NCBI GenBank assembly: GCA_002067405.1
Contig: MVRP01000009.1
Location: 1-53,674, forward strand
Source of the DNA: Syntrophorhabdaceae bacterium PtaU1.Bin034
Lineage (GTDB): Bacteria > Desulfobacterota_G > Syntrophorhabdia > Syntrophorhabdales > WCHB1-27
DNA length: 53,674 bases
Direction: 5' to 3'
Shown here: one piece after another, positions 1 through 7,916 of the stretch
Position numbering within the stretch: position 1 is the stretch's first letter
Layout: each line of letters begins with the position of its first letter
The notes under the pieces: generated by a model
Told to the model about the DNA's origin: nothing
Seen by the model: the letters and a program-made list of their open reading frames with translations, nothing else
The model's database searches: none
Translations under genes and position numbers: made by a program

Positions 1-616
1 GACAAAGGAAGGGTGGCTCTCGACACTGAAGCAGGCGCTCTCCTTTCATCCCCGGCACCTTTCGTGCTATCAACTGACGGTCGAGGGGTGGACGCCGCTC
101 GGGAAGATGATCGACCGGGGAAATGTCAGCCTGCCGGACGAGGATGAGTCAAGCCGGTTTTTCCTGCTCACTTCCCGCTTCCTCGAGTCTCACGGCTTCA
201 TTCATTATGAAGTGTCGAACTTTGCCGTCTCCCGGGAATTCTTCTGTCGCCATAACCAGAAGTACTGGCGTCACGTGCCGTATCTCGGCCTCGGCCCGGC
301 AGCCCATTCCTTCGACGGTTCCCGAAGGTGGTGGAACCATCGTTCTGTGGAGCGCTACTGCGACGCAATAGAGGCGGGCGTGAGACCGGTCGCGGGAGAG
401 GAAACGCTTTCCCCCGAACAGCTTGAGCTGGAAAGGATGTACCTGGGGTTGCGGACGCGGCAGGGAATAACGCTGCAGGACCTGCCGGAAAGCGCCCTGC
501 CGATCGTTGAGGAGTTAAAAAGGTCGCGTCTCATCCGGATCACGGGGAACAGGTTGCGGCCTTCCCGCCGGGGTTACCTGGTGGCTGATTCCCTGCCCGT
601 GCTGCTGTCCCGATAG
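1..616 (+). CDS. hemW: HemW-like radical SAM protein, C-terminal part (5' end outside window)
   Basis: The frame is open from base 2, so the gene begins before the window. The visible ~204 residues start with a stretch containing PRHLSCYQLTVEGWTPLG, matching the 'PxHlSxYxLtxExgTpl' segment after the radical SAM barrel in HemW/HemN. Next come HNQKYWRHVPYLGLGPAAHSF, typical of the family, and a C-terminal HemN-type domain (LGLRTRQGITLQDLP). HemW proteins are heme chaperones; true HemN is an oxygen-independent coproporphyrinogen III oxidase. The CxxxCxxC cluster motif lies outside the window, so HemW versus HemN rests on length and style. The gene faces the cupin gene tail to tail across 63 bp. 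Confidence 0.72.
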   Translation, partial: TKEGWLSTLKQALSFHPRHLSCYQLTVEGWTPLGKMIDRGNVSLPDEDESSRFFLLTSRFLESHGFIHYEVSNFAVSREFFCRHNQKYWRHVPYLGLGPAAHSFDGSRRWWNHRSVERYCDAIEAGVRPVAGEETLSPEQLELERMYLGLRTRQGITLQDLPESALPIVEELKRSRLIRITGNRLRPSRRGYLVADSLPVLLSR

Positions 617-679
617 GCTGCACCGTACTCGGGGTAACACTTTATTTCCCGCAAGCCTCGTCGGGAACGGTTTCGAGAG

Positions 680-1012
680 TCATCCATGCCTGATAACCAG
701 CAGGGCGAGTTCGTCAGGGCCTTCATTGGACCACTCCCGTTCGACATCAGGATCGATCTCTGCCATGTCTCCCTTTTCAACCCTGTAGCTTTCATTGTTA
801 CATTTTAGAAGTCCGGTCCCGCTGAGAACCATGAAAGTAACGGGAATACCGAGCCTGTGAGGCGCTATTCCGGACCCGGGACGAATGGTGAGGCGCACGT
901 ATTCACACCCGTGTTTGCCGTAGATCCTCTTCCCTACCGCACCGTCGGCCTCGAATATTGTCTCACCTTCCGAACTCCTGCGGACCTCCGCACCAGGCAA
1001 CCCTTTTGTCAT
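680..1012 (-). CDS. Small cupin-domain protein (110 aa)
   Basis: This is a single-domain cupin. It has a first motif around YVRLTIRPGSGIAPHRLGIP, a GTGLLKCNNESYRVEKGD turn and a second motif near DPDVEREWSNEGPDE. Such small beta-barrels bind a metal or a small ligand, but the substrate cannot be read from sequence. The start at 1012 is chosen because AAGGAG lies 9 bases upstream; an in-frame start at 1084 would have no such site. It is transcribed away from hcp, and the intergenic region carries the hcp regulatory site. I see no -10 box placed to let that site drive this gene. A second cupin lies at 3557, so two similar small cupins flank hcp and the hemerythrin gene. Confidence 0.75.
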   Translation of the reverse strand: MTKGLPGAEVRRSSEGETIFEADGAVGKRIYGKHGCEYVRLTIRPGSGIAPHRLGIPVTFMVLSGTGLLKCNNESYRVEKGDMAEIDPDVEREWSNEGPDELALLVIRHG

Positions 1013-1205
1013 TGTCCCATTCTCCTTGTTTTCATCATCTCTTTTGAATATCTTTAGTATACGAAGGACGATCCGGGCAATCAACAGATCCTGAGGGTTC
1101 CTGCCTCCCTTTCATCTCTTTCTCCATCTCTTTTTTTTCTGACCAATCCCGCATGAAGCATGGCCGCAACAAAGTCGCCGGACTTTTCCGGGAAAAGACA
1201 TTCTC

Positions 1206-1247
1206 TTGACTTAAGTCAATGCGCCATTCTCTCCCGGGGATTAAAAT
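1206..1247 (+). promoter_or_regulatory. HcpR/FNR-type operator and class II promoter of hcp
   Basis: TTGACTTAAGTCAA at 1206-1219 is a perfect 14-bp palindrome with its centre at 1212.5. TAAAAT at 1242-1247 matches the -10 consensus in 5 of 6 positions. A start seven bases downstream (about 1254) puts the palindrome exactly at -41.5, the usual place for an activating CRP/FNR-family protein. The sequence fits the TTGACnnnnGTCAA site I recall being proposed for HcpR, the nitrosative-stress regulator of hcp in anaerobes. The geometry is read directly; the regulator's identity is inferred, and no HcpR gene is in the window. Confidence 0.72.
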
Positions 1248-1312
1248 GGTCTTATCATGAGGCGTTGAGAAAATGACTTTAAAACAAATATTAACGAAAA
1301 AAGGAGGATGGC

Positions 1313-2926
1313 ATGTTTTGTTATCAATGTGAACAGACGGCAGGCGGCAAGGGATGTACGAAGATCGGTGTATGCAGCAAGCAGCCGGACGTGGCTGCGT
1401 TGCAGGATCTTCTCACATATGCCCTTAAGGGACTCTCTCAGGTAGCGATAGAGGGAAGGAAAGTAGGGATCAATGACGCCGCAGTCGGCCCCTTTATCTG
1501 CAAAGCCCTCTTCTCTACACTAACGAATGTGAATTTCGACGCGGCAAGGATTGCGGAACTCATCGGGAAGGCGGTTGCCATGAGAGATGAACTGAAAGCC
1601 AGGATAGGTACGAAGGTTGAAACAGGACCATCGACATTTATCCCTGCAGGTTCAATCGAAGCACTCGTCAACCAGGGTGAAGAACTCGCTTCACTGCTGG
1701 CATACGATGCAAATGAAGATATCCGCTCCCTCAAACATATCGTTCTATTCGGTATCAGAGGCGTCGCTGCCTATGCCGACCATGCTTACATATTGGGCCA
1801 ATCGGATGACAGTGTCTATGAATTCATCGAAAAGGCCCTGGCTGCCATCGACAGCACGGACTTCGGGCTCAGCGACTGGGTGGGCCTCGCCATGAAGACC
1901 GGCGAAACAAACATACGGGCCATGGAACTTTTAGATGCAGCCAATACCGGGACATATGGCCATCCGGTTCCGACAAAAGTACCTCTCGGTGCCAAGAAAG
2001 GAAAGGCCATTCTCATTTCGGGTCACGACCTGAAAGATCTCGAAGAACTCCTGAAGCAGACCGAGGGCAAGGGGATCAATGTGTATACCCACGGCGAGAT
2101 GCTTCCCACCCATGGCTACCCGGAATTGAAGAAGTACTCCCACTTCTACGGCCACTACGGCACCGCTTGGCAGAACCAGCAGAAGGAGTTCACAGAATTC
2201 CCCGGCGCGATCCTGATGACGACCAACTGCATCATGAAAGTCCAGCCGAGCTACAAAGACAACATCTTCACGACGGGCATGGTCGGTTTCCCCGGCATTC
2301 CTCACATTACGAACCTTGATTTCACTCCCGTCGTCGAGAAGGCCCTTTCGATGCCCGGTTTCAGCGAGGACACGGACGGGAAGTCGGTCATGGTGGGGTT
2401 TGCGAGAAACACGGTTATGGGTGTTGCGGGGACCGTGATCGAGGCAGTAAAGAACAAGAACATTCGCCACTTCTTCCTCGTTGCCGGATGTGACGGGGCA
2501 AAGCCCGGCCGCAACTACTATACCGAGTTTGTCGAAAAGGTACCGAAAGACTGCGTTGTCCTCACCCTTGCCTGCGGTAAGTTCCGCTTCTTCGACAAAG
2601 ATCTGGGCGACATCGGCGGCATACCTCGTCTTCTCGACATCGGCCAGTGCAATGATGCCTACTCCGCGGTGGCCATCGCAAAAGCCCTTGCAGGGGCATT
2701 CAACGTGGGCGTGAACGATCTGCCCCTTTCCATGGTGCTCTCGTGGTACGAACAGAAGGCGGCGGCGATCCTGCTCTCGCTGTTCGCTCTCGGCATCAAG
2801 AACATCAGGCTTGGGCCGTCACTTCCGGCCTTTGTTACGCCCGCGGTGCTTGATGTCCTGGTGAAGAATTTCAATATAATGCCCATATCCACGCCTGATG
2901 AGGACTTGAAGGCAATTTTGGGGTGA
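1313..2926 (+). CDS. hcp: Hybrid cluster protein (hydroxylamine reductase / NO reductase)
   Basis: Hcp carries a cubane cluster and a hybrid iron-sulfur-oxo cluster. It reduces hydroxylamine in vitro and is thought to remove nitric oxide in the cytoplasm. The N-terminal cluster motif is C3-x2-C6-x8-C15-x5-C21, the compact spacing of strict-anaerobe (class I) Hcp. Hybrid-cluster ligands can be placed by comparison with Desulfovibrio: H238, E262, C306 (TTNC), C393 (CDGAKPGRNYY), C421 (LACGKFRF), C446 (IGQCND) and E480. The 537-residue length is normal. AAGGAGG ends 5 bases before ATG 1313. The promoter has an HcpR-type dyad at -41.5. Downstream hemerythrin and cupin genes lie on the same strand after a 64-bp gap with a hairpin. 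Confidence 0.97.
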   Translation: MFCYQCEQTAGGKGCTKIGVCSKQPDVAALQDLLTYALKGLSQVAIEGRKVGINDAAVGPFICKALFSTLTNVNFDAARIAELIGKAVAMRDELKARIGTKVETGPSTFIPAGSIEALVNQGEELASLLAYDANEDIRSLKHIVLFGIRGVAAYADHAYILGQSDDSVYEFIEKALAAIDSTDFGLSDWVGLAMKTGETNIRAMELLDAANTGTYGHPVPTKVPLGAKKGKAILISGHDLKDLEELLKQTEGKGINVYTHGEMLPTHGYPELKKYSHFYGHYGTAWQNQQKEFTEFPGAILMTTNCIMKVQPSYKDNIFTTGMVGFPGIPHITNLDFTPVVEKALSMPGFSEDTDGKSVMVGFARNTVMGVAGTVIEAVKNKNIRHFFLVAGCDGAKPGRNYYTEFVEKVPKDCVVLTLACGKFRFFDKDLGDIGGIPRLLDIGQCNDAYSAVAIAKALAGAFNVGVNDLPLSMVLSWYEQKAAAILLSLFALGIKNIRLGPSLPAFVTPAVLDVLVKNFNIMPISTPDEDLKAILG

Positions 2927-2939
2927 CACAAAACCCGTC

Positions 2940-2968
2940 GGAGGCGGCGACCCCGGTCAGCCGCCTCC
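2940..2968 (+). other. GC-rich intercistronic hairpin between hcp and hemerythrin gene
   Basis: GGAGGCGG (2940-2947) pairs perfectly with CCGCCTCC (2961-2968) across a 13-base loop. No T-run follows, so it is unlikely to be an efficient intrinsic terminator. It sits 10 bases before the hemerythrin ribosome binding site. It may stabilise the hcp message or reduce readthrough. Confidence 0.5.
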
Positions 2969-2990
2969 GAAACTCATGGAGAGAGATAAG

Positions 2991-3527
2991 ATGACACCTA
3001 CAGAAGAACTCAGACACGAACATAAAGTAATTCTTCTCGTCCTTGAAGGCGCGGAGAAGCAGGTTGCCTCACCGGGGAGAACCGATCGAGCCAGTCTGAC
3101 CGAAATGGTCGACTTCTTCATCAATTTCGTTGACCGTTGCCATCACACCAAGGAGGAGAAACATCTGTTTCCCAAGCTGGAGGAACACGGTATTCCGCGC
3201 CATGGTGGTCCTATCGGGGTTATGCTGGACGAGCACACCCAGGGGCGAAGCTTGGTCGCGGCGATGAAGGAGGCGCTCTCCGAGCCGCAAGGCGAGGGCG
3301 ATCATGTCCCTGTTGACGCAGAGAAAAATCTCCTGAGGTACGTGGAACTGCTGCGGTCACACATCGACAAGGAGAACAATGTTCTTTTTGTTATGGCGGA
3401 TAGAGCGCTTTCTGCGGAAGAGCAGCAAGACCTTTCGAAGGCCTTTGTGAAAGTGGAGGCAGAGGAAATAGGGGAAGGGGTACACGAAAAGTACCACCAG
3501 TTGGCCCACCGGTTGGCCGGAGTATAG
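2991..3527 (+). CDS. Hemerythrin HHE-domain protein (178 aa)
   Basis: This four-helix hemerythrin-like protein binds a di-iron centre. Candidate ligands are seen in order: H9/H11 in RHEHK, H51/H52 and E55/E56 in CHHTKEEKHLF, H82 in DEHTQGR, and H124 with E128 in SHIDKEN. Such proteins store or sense O2 or NO, or repair iron-sulfur damage. No DNA-binding or kinase domain is attached. The start at 2991 is chosen because GGAGA sits 8 bases upstream; the in-frame ATG at 2976 has no ribosome binding site. The gene follows hcp, and a cupin gene begins 29 bases after it. Co-transcription with hcp, and therefore a role in nitrosative or oxygen stress, is inferred from this arrangement. Confidence 0.9.
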   Translation: MTPTEELRHEHKVILLVLEGAEKQVASPGRTDRASLTEMVDFFINFVDRCHHTKEEKHLFPKLEEHGIPRHGGPIGVMLDEHTQGRSLVAAMKEALSEPQGEGDHVPVDAEKNLLRYVELLRSHIDKENNVLFVMADRALSAEEQQDLSKAFVKVEAEEIGEGVHEKYHQLAHRLAGV

Positions 3528-3556
3528 CAGAAATATTGAGCCAAAAGGAGAAAACG

Positions 3557-3889
3557 ATGACTGATAGCGTGAACCAGACAAAAGAACCGAAAGTACGGAA
3601 TCTCAAAGGCATGGCCGATTATCAGGAACAGTCGATTGTCAGCCGGGAAATTATCCGAAAGCCATCCGGAACGATGACCGTTTTTGCCTTCGATAAAGGG
3701 GAGGGTCTCAGTGAACATACGGCGCCTTTTGATGCAGCGGTGTATTTACTCGAGGGAGAGGCCGAAATTCGTATCGACGGCACACCCTATCAGGTAAAGG
3801 AAGGCGAAATGATCATCATGCCTGCCACCAAACCACACGCACTTAAAGCGCTGTCCCGTTTCAAGATGCTCCTGGTGATGATCAAGTAA
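3557..3889 (+). CDS. Small cupin-domain protein (110 aa)
   Basis: This is a single cupin barrel. Motif 1 is in GEGLSEHTAPFDAAVYLLEGEAEI, motif 2 in EGEMIIMPATKPHALKAL, and a short beta-strand tail ends the protein. The histidines in EHTAPF and PHAL and the glutamate in EGEAE are candidate metal ligands. The gene is the last of the hcp-hemerythrin-cupin run, 29 bases after the hemerythrin stop. AAGGAG lies 6 bases before ATG 3557; the earlier TTG at 3536 lacks a site. Small cupins of this type often accompany redox-stress genes in anaerobes, but no reaction can be assigned. It has about the same length as the upstream cupin at 680-1012. Confidence 0.85.
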   Translation: MTDSVNQTKEPKVRNLKGMADYQEQSIVSREIIRKPSGTMTVFAFDKGEGLSEHTAPFDAAVYLLEGEAEIRIDGTPYQVKEGEMIIMPATKPHALKALSRFKMLLVMIK

Positions 3890-4040
3890 GGCTAAGACGC
3901 GACGATATCTCCTTCATGAGATTCTACAGGTTCTGCAACGGGCTGTAATTCATTGCCGGGAGGGATATCCGGCTGCTTCCCGGGTCGGGTCCCGAGGCAG
4001 ATGTCCCGGGAGAACGTGTGAAGAAAATAAGCGAACGTTC

Positions 4041-4129
4041 TTTTGTCATTCCGGGCTCGACCCGGAATCCGGTAGTTTGGTAATTTTGATAACTTCTGGA
4101 CCCCGGTTTTCACCGGGGTGACGACAAAA
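4041..4129. repeat. Palindromic intergenic repeat with two internal hairpins
   Basis: The ~90-bp unit has imperfect inverted ends: TTTTGTCATTCC on the left, GGTGACGACAAAA on the right. Each end holds a hairpin. On the left ATTCCGGG (4048-4055) pairs with CCCGGAAT (4061-4068). On the right ACCCCGG (4100-4106) pairs with CCGGGGT (4113-4119). The pattern, whose translation gives VTPVKTGVQ and IPGRARND, is typical of dispersed REP/MITE-like elements in proteobacterial spacers. It lies between the converging cupin and frdX genes, where it may act as a two-way transcription barrier. Only one copy is seen in this window. Confidence 0.7.
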
Positions 4130-4163
4130 AGGTATATTTTCACCCGTTCACATCGGGGAAGTT

Positions 4164-4907
4164 TTACGCCACTGCCCTTTTCTGCAGAATGCTTCCCTTG
4201 CGACTGATGACGATCTCCTCGACGGGTATATGCCTGCCCGACAAAGAAACCGCCTTCCTCACCAGCAAGGGCAACTTGGAACAACAGGGCACTTCCATAG
4301 TAACGACCGTAATGCTTCTGACCCCTGCTTCCCTGAAGATTTGGGTAAACTTCATAAGATATTCTTGCACGTCGTCAAATTTGGGACAGCCGAGCATTAC
4401 CACCTTGCCCGGAAGCAGCTCCGTATGAAACCCGCCATAGGCGAGAGGCGTGCAGTCGGCTGCGATGAGGAGATCGGCATTCTTCAAGAAGGGCGCCGAG
4501 GGCGGTATGAGTCTGATCTGCACGGGCCAGTGGGTAAGGGCCGAAGCCGTTTCGGCTGCACGGTCCTCGGACCCCTTGCGTTTCGTCAGGAGAGACGACG
4601 GAAAAACCTCGATATTCTGCGACGGGCAGCCGCAGGCCATGGTCGATTCCCGAGGGGGTTCTTCCGTCTTTAAGTGGGCTTCCACTGCAACAGGATCGAA
4701 TTCTTCGGACTCTCTCTCAGTTATGGTAAGTGCCCCTTCGGGACAGCCTCCGAGGCATGCGCCAAGACCGTCGCAGTATGTCTCGGATACAAGACGGGCC
4801 TTGCCGTCGATGATGCGGATCGCGCCTTCGGCGCAAGCGGCCACGCATTCACCGCAGCCTGTACAACGCTCCTCGTCGATCTCTATTATCTTTCTCTTCA
4901 CCTTCAT
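4164..4907 (-). CDS. frdX: FrdX-like 4Fe-4S ferredoxin protein with Hcp regulon signature
   Basis: The N-terminus has a classical cluster motif C15-x2-C18-x2-C21-x3-C25. A second, reduced one (C45-x5-C51-x3-C55-P) lacks one ligand of the usual pattern. The rest is an alpha/beta domain with further cysteines (ACGCP, ADCTP, LGCPKFDD, VPCCSKLP) that may hold another cluster. Proteins of this layout are found with hcp in anaerobes and have been called frdX; they are likely electron donors for Hcp, though this is not established. AAGGAGG precedes ATG 4907. An HcpR-type dyad centred at 5139.5 sits at -41.5 from a predicted minus-strand start at 5098. The gene faces the hcp-hemerythrin-cupin run across the 4041-4129 repeat. 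Confidence 0.85.
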   Translation of the reverse strand: MKVKRKIIEIDEERCTGCGECVAACAEGAIRIIDGKARLVSETYCDGLGACLGGCPEGALTITERESEEFDPVAVEAHLKTEEPPRESTMACGCPSQNIEVFPSSLLTKRKGSEDRAAETASALTHWPVQIRLIPPSAPFLKNADLLIAADCTPLAYGGFHTELLPGKVVMLGCPKFDDVQEYLMKFTQIFREAGVRSITVVTMEVPCCSKLPLLVRKAVSLSGRHIPVEEIVISRKGSILQKRAVA

Positions 4908-5104
4908 TTCTGCCTCCTTATCGCTATCGTAATGTTATGATCTTTCCTTTGTCGCCACCCGAGCCGGAATTGAACTTTCTTGTCGCCAATTCCGGCATTA
5001 TAGGAGCAGTTGCGCAATTGGTTACGGTCCTTCTCGTTCATCCGTGTTCCCCATGTTCTTTCTTTTTTCGCCTCTGTCTTTTCTGTAAATCGTTCAATAG
5101 AGGT

Positions 5105-5148
5105 AGTTTAAGGGATAAATGTTTGAGGTGCCTTGACTTGAGTCAAGG
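5105..5148 (-). promoter_or_regulatory. HcpR/FNR-type operator and promoter of the frdX-like gene
   Basis: CCTTGACT and AGTCAAGG form perfect 8-bp arms around TG (5131-5148), with the core TTGACTTGAGTCAA at 5133-5146. On the minus strand TAAACT lies at 5110-5105 (4 of 6 to the -10 consensus). A start at 5098 places the dyad centre (5139.5) at -41.5, the same geometry as the hcp site. No comparable -10 lies at the matching distance on the plus strand, so the site is assigned to the ferredoxin gene. Confidence 0.7.
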
Positions 5149-5185
5149 GTATGAAAAATAGGGACCGGCCCCCTGACCGCCTTGC

Positions 5186-5215
5186 CTTACACTGTGTGGA
5201 ATTTCGTGCTATAAT
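5186..5215 (+). promoter_or_regulatory. Sigma70-like promoter of the ydbH-like operon
   Basis: A perfect TATAAT lies at 5210-5215. CTTACA (5186-5191, 4 of 6) lies 18 bases upstream as a -35. The predicted transcription start at about 5222 is two bases before ATG 5224 and eight before ATG 5230. The mRNA would therefore be leaderless or almost so. Confidence 0.55.
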
Positions 5216-5223
5216 CGGTCAGG

Positions 5224-7839
5224 ATGGACATGGGACGTAGGAATAAAAGGATTTTTGTATCCCTCGCGGTCTTTTTCGGGCTCCTGGTGCTGCTCGTTGC
5301 CGCGGCCTTCTTTTTTCTTCAATCGCCCGCGGTCATCAATCGCGTGTCAGCCGCAACTGAGCGCTTTACCGGGTATGCAGTGCATGTTGACCATATTTCT
5401 CTCGACCGCCGTCTCCAAGCTAAAGTGCAGGGTCTCCAGGTCAGGAGTGTCAAGGACGACAGCCTGCGCCTTTCCCTTGCGGCAGCGGAGGTGAAAGGGA
5501 AGTTGTCCGCCCCTCTCCGCATCGAGGTAGAGACGATAGTCCTCGAACATCCGAAATTCACCTACCATCTCAAGAAAACAAAAGAAAAAACGAACGTGTT
5601 TGCGGCACTGGAAAAGCTTCCCCCGGTAAAGCTGCTGAGCGTGAAAGATGGCGAGCTGGAGCTCAAAACCGGGGACAGCCGGTATTCCGTTCCCGGAGTC
5701 AACCTGACGGTCGAGAACTTTTCACCGAAGACCGGCGGGGACTTACGTCTGGAGGGACGGCTGAAGGTCGATTCTCCGGGGGCGTCTGCTGCCGGTGCTT
5801 TTGAAGGCAGCTTCAAGATGGCCCGCTTTTCCCCCGACCCTTCCGGTCGCGGCTCGATAAGGCTCTCTCTCGCTTCCGCTTCGATCGGTCCCGTATCTTT
5901 GGAAAAGGCTTCTCTCGCCTCCGCGGTCGGCTTTGAAGGAGAAAAGCTTTCCTTCGAGCGGATGAGGATGGACGCAGGCAGGGTTTCGACGGCAAAAGGG
6001 GCGCGAGAAGCAATCGCCGAAGAAGTTCAGCTCAAAATGGACCTTGCATACGACCAGCGTTCCTCGCGGTTCACCCTCACGTCCCTGGAGGGCAGGAGCC
6101 TCGGCCTCGGGTCGCTGGAGGGTCGATGCGAAGGCACGATCAATCCTTTCTCGTGGGTTGCCTCGTTCAATGCTGATTCGGTAGATCTTCCCAGAGTATT
6201 CACCCTTGCCCGGCCTTTCCTTCCCGAGGAATACCGCTCGTGGACGTTCAAGGGGAAAGGCGGCCTCGAGATGCGCACGGAAGGACGCATGGACGACCCG
6301 CCTGTCTGGAAAGCGGATGCGCTGGTCGACCTTAAGGAGGGCGGGTTTGCCTCGGGTGATAATCTGAAGGCGGGCGAGCGGATTTCGGGCAAGATCCGCC
6401 TGAAGCTCAGCTCGCCGGGTAAGGAAAAAAAAGGTGAGTTCAACGTTGCCGTGGACGCGGGTGAAGGAGAACTTCTGTGGGGCAAGTACTACAGGAATTT
6501 CAAGGGCGAGACCATGAGTGTCACTTCCGAAGGCTCTTTTGCTCAGTCCCCTTTCTCTCTGTCCTGCAGCGGCAAACTCGATCTTTTCCGTTCCGGTGAT
6601 TATTCATTCTCGGCCGATCTTTCACCTGCCAAATCCGTCCTGACTTTTCAGGGCAAGAATATATCGCACCCGAAGATGTTCACCCTTGTTTTGAGCAGCT
6701 ACCTCCGCGAGATTTACCCGGATATGCAGGAGATCGACGTGAGCGGGCATTCCGATTTCCTCATCACCGCGACCGCATCAGGTGAAGACAGGACAATCGA
6801 GGGGCTGTTGACGGTCCACGAAACCGGAGTGAACATACCTTCGAGGGGGTTCGCCCTTGCCGGGCTTCAGCTATCCCTTCCGTTCGACTTCCGCTATCCT
6901 CCTGCACAAACCGCTTCAGCACTCGACGCCGAGCAGGGCTCCGTCTCTTTCGAAAGGCTGGAAAAGGGCAAGTTCGCAATGGGGAAGCTGGAGGTGCCGC
7001 TCCTTTTGTCCCGGAACACCCTCCTTGTTCCTGTTCAGGTCGACATACCCCTTTACGGCGGAGACGCCCGGCTCACCCATTTCCGGGTGGACAGGCTTTT
7101 GTCCCCGGAGGTCCAGGTCCATGCGGGACTGTCCCTGGAACATGTCGACCTCGGAACGCTGACCGAGAAGCTGTCGCCGATTCCGGTCAATGGCACCATC
7201 GAAGGTGCGCTCACCACGATCAATTGTCAAGGCGGGCAGTGCAAGACCCGCGGGAGAATCGTGGCAAAGGTGTTCGGCGGACAGATCGAAGTACAGAAGA
7301 TCTTCGGCCGCAACCTTTTCTCGCGCGGCCGCTCTTTCGGAGGGGATGTCCGATTTGACGATATTGACCTGGAGGCAGTCACGAGTACCATCGAAGTGGG
7401 GAAAATAACCGGAATTATCAAGGGCGCCATCAAGGATCTGACCTTCGAGTATGGACAGCCGTCGGAATTCGTCCTTGACGTGGAGACCGACACGACAAAG
7501 AGAGCGCCCCGCAGGGTCAGCGTCGAAGCAATAGAGAATCTCTCCATCATAGGCACGGGGTCATCGGCGATCTCGTCGGTGCTCAACAGCGGGATAAACA
7601 AGTTCTTCAAGTCATACCCGTACAGCCGGATAGGGATATCGTGCACCTTGCACAATGATGTCTTTTCCTTGCGTGGCACGATTCATGAAGGCGGGAAGGA
7701 GTACCTCATACGCCGGGCATTCCTGAGAGGGATAGACATCATCAACCAGAACCCCCAGAACTCGATCAGTTTCAAGGACATGCAGGAGCGGTTGAGCAGG
7801 ATATTCCGGCCGAGGCAAGAGACCGAAAACGTGTCATAA
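5224..7839 (+). CDS. YdbH-like AsmA-family intermembrane bridge protein (871 aa)
   Basis: One N-terminal membrane helix (about residues 10-32) is followed by a long beta-rich periplasmic region without catalytic motifs, as in AsmA-like lipid-bridge proteins. Length matches E. coli YdbH (about 880 residues). The C-terminal block (EVGKITGIIKGAIKDLTF, then SVEAIENLSIIGTGSSA) resembles the DctA-YdbH domain. The next gene combines YnbE- and YdbL-like features. In E. coli YdbH spans from inner membrane to the outer-membrane lipoprotein YnbE, with YdbL assisting, and is one of three redundant phospholipid routes. The same role is inferred here. ATG 5230, two codons in, has AGGA at better spacing and may be the real start. 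Confidence 0.8.
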   Translation: MDMGRRNKRIFVSLAVFFGLLVLLVAAAFFFLQSPAVINRVSAATERFTGYAVHVDHISLDRRLQAKVQGLQVRSVKDDSLRLSLAAAEVKGKLSAPLRIEVETIVLEHPKFTYHLKKTKEKTNVFAALEKLPPVKLLSVKDGELELKTGDSRYSVPGVNLTVENFSPKTGGDLRLEGRLKVDSPGASAAGAFEGSFKMARFSPDPSGRGSIRLSLASASIGPVSLEKASLASAVGFEGEKLSFERMRMDAGRVSTAKGAREAIAEEVQLKMDLAYDQRSSRFTLTSLEGRSLGLGSLEGRCEGTINPFSWVASFNADSVDLPRVFTLARPFLPEEYRSWTFKGKGGLEMRTEGRMDDPPVWKADALVDLKEGGFASGDNLKAGERISGKIRLKLSSPGKEKKGEFNVAVDAGEGELLWGKYYRNFKGETMSVTSEGSFAQSPFSLSCSGKLDLFRSGDYSFSADLSPAKSVLTFQGKNISHPKMFTLVLSSYLREIYPDMQEIDVSGHSDFLITATASGEDRTIEGLLTVHETGVNIPSRGFALAGLQLSLPFDFRYPPAQTASALDAEQGSVSFERLEKGKFAMGKLEVPLLLSRNTLLVPVQVDIPLYGGDARLTHFRVDRLLSPEVQVHAGLSLEHVDLGTLTEKLSPIPVNGTIEGALTTINCQGGQCKTRGRIVAKVFGGQIEVQKIFGRNLFSRGRSFGGDVRFDDIDLEAVTSTIEVGKITGIIKGAIKDLTFEYGQPSEFVLDVETDTTKRAPRRVSVEAIENLSIIGTGSSAISSVLNSGINKFFKSYPYSRIGISCTLHNDVFSLRGTIHEGGKEYLIRRAFLRGIDIINQNPQNSISFKDMQERLSRIFRPRQETENVS

Positions 7840-7916
7840 AAGGTCGAAGAATGCTACAATCTTGTCGAGGAGAAAGCCCGGAGCAGGGAAACGCTCCGTC
7901 TAATTCAGGAGGGATT

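Noticed and set aside
3892..4284. 130-residue open frame on the minus strand.
   Set aside because: It runs through the two-hairpin repeat and into the frdX gene. Its VTPVKTGVQ-type text is the usual artificial translation of such repeats.
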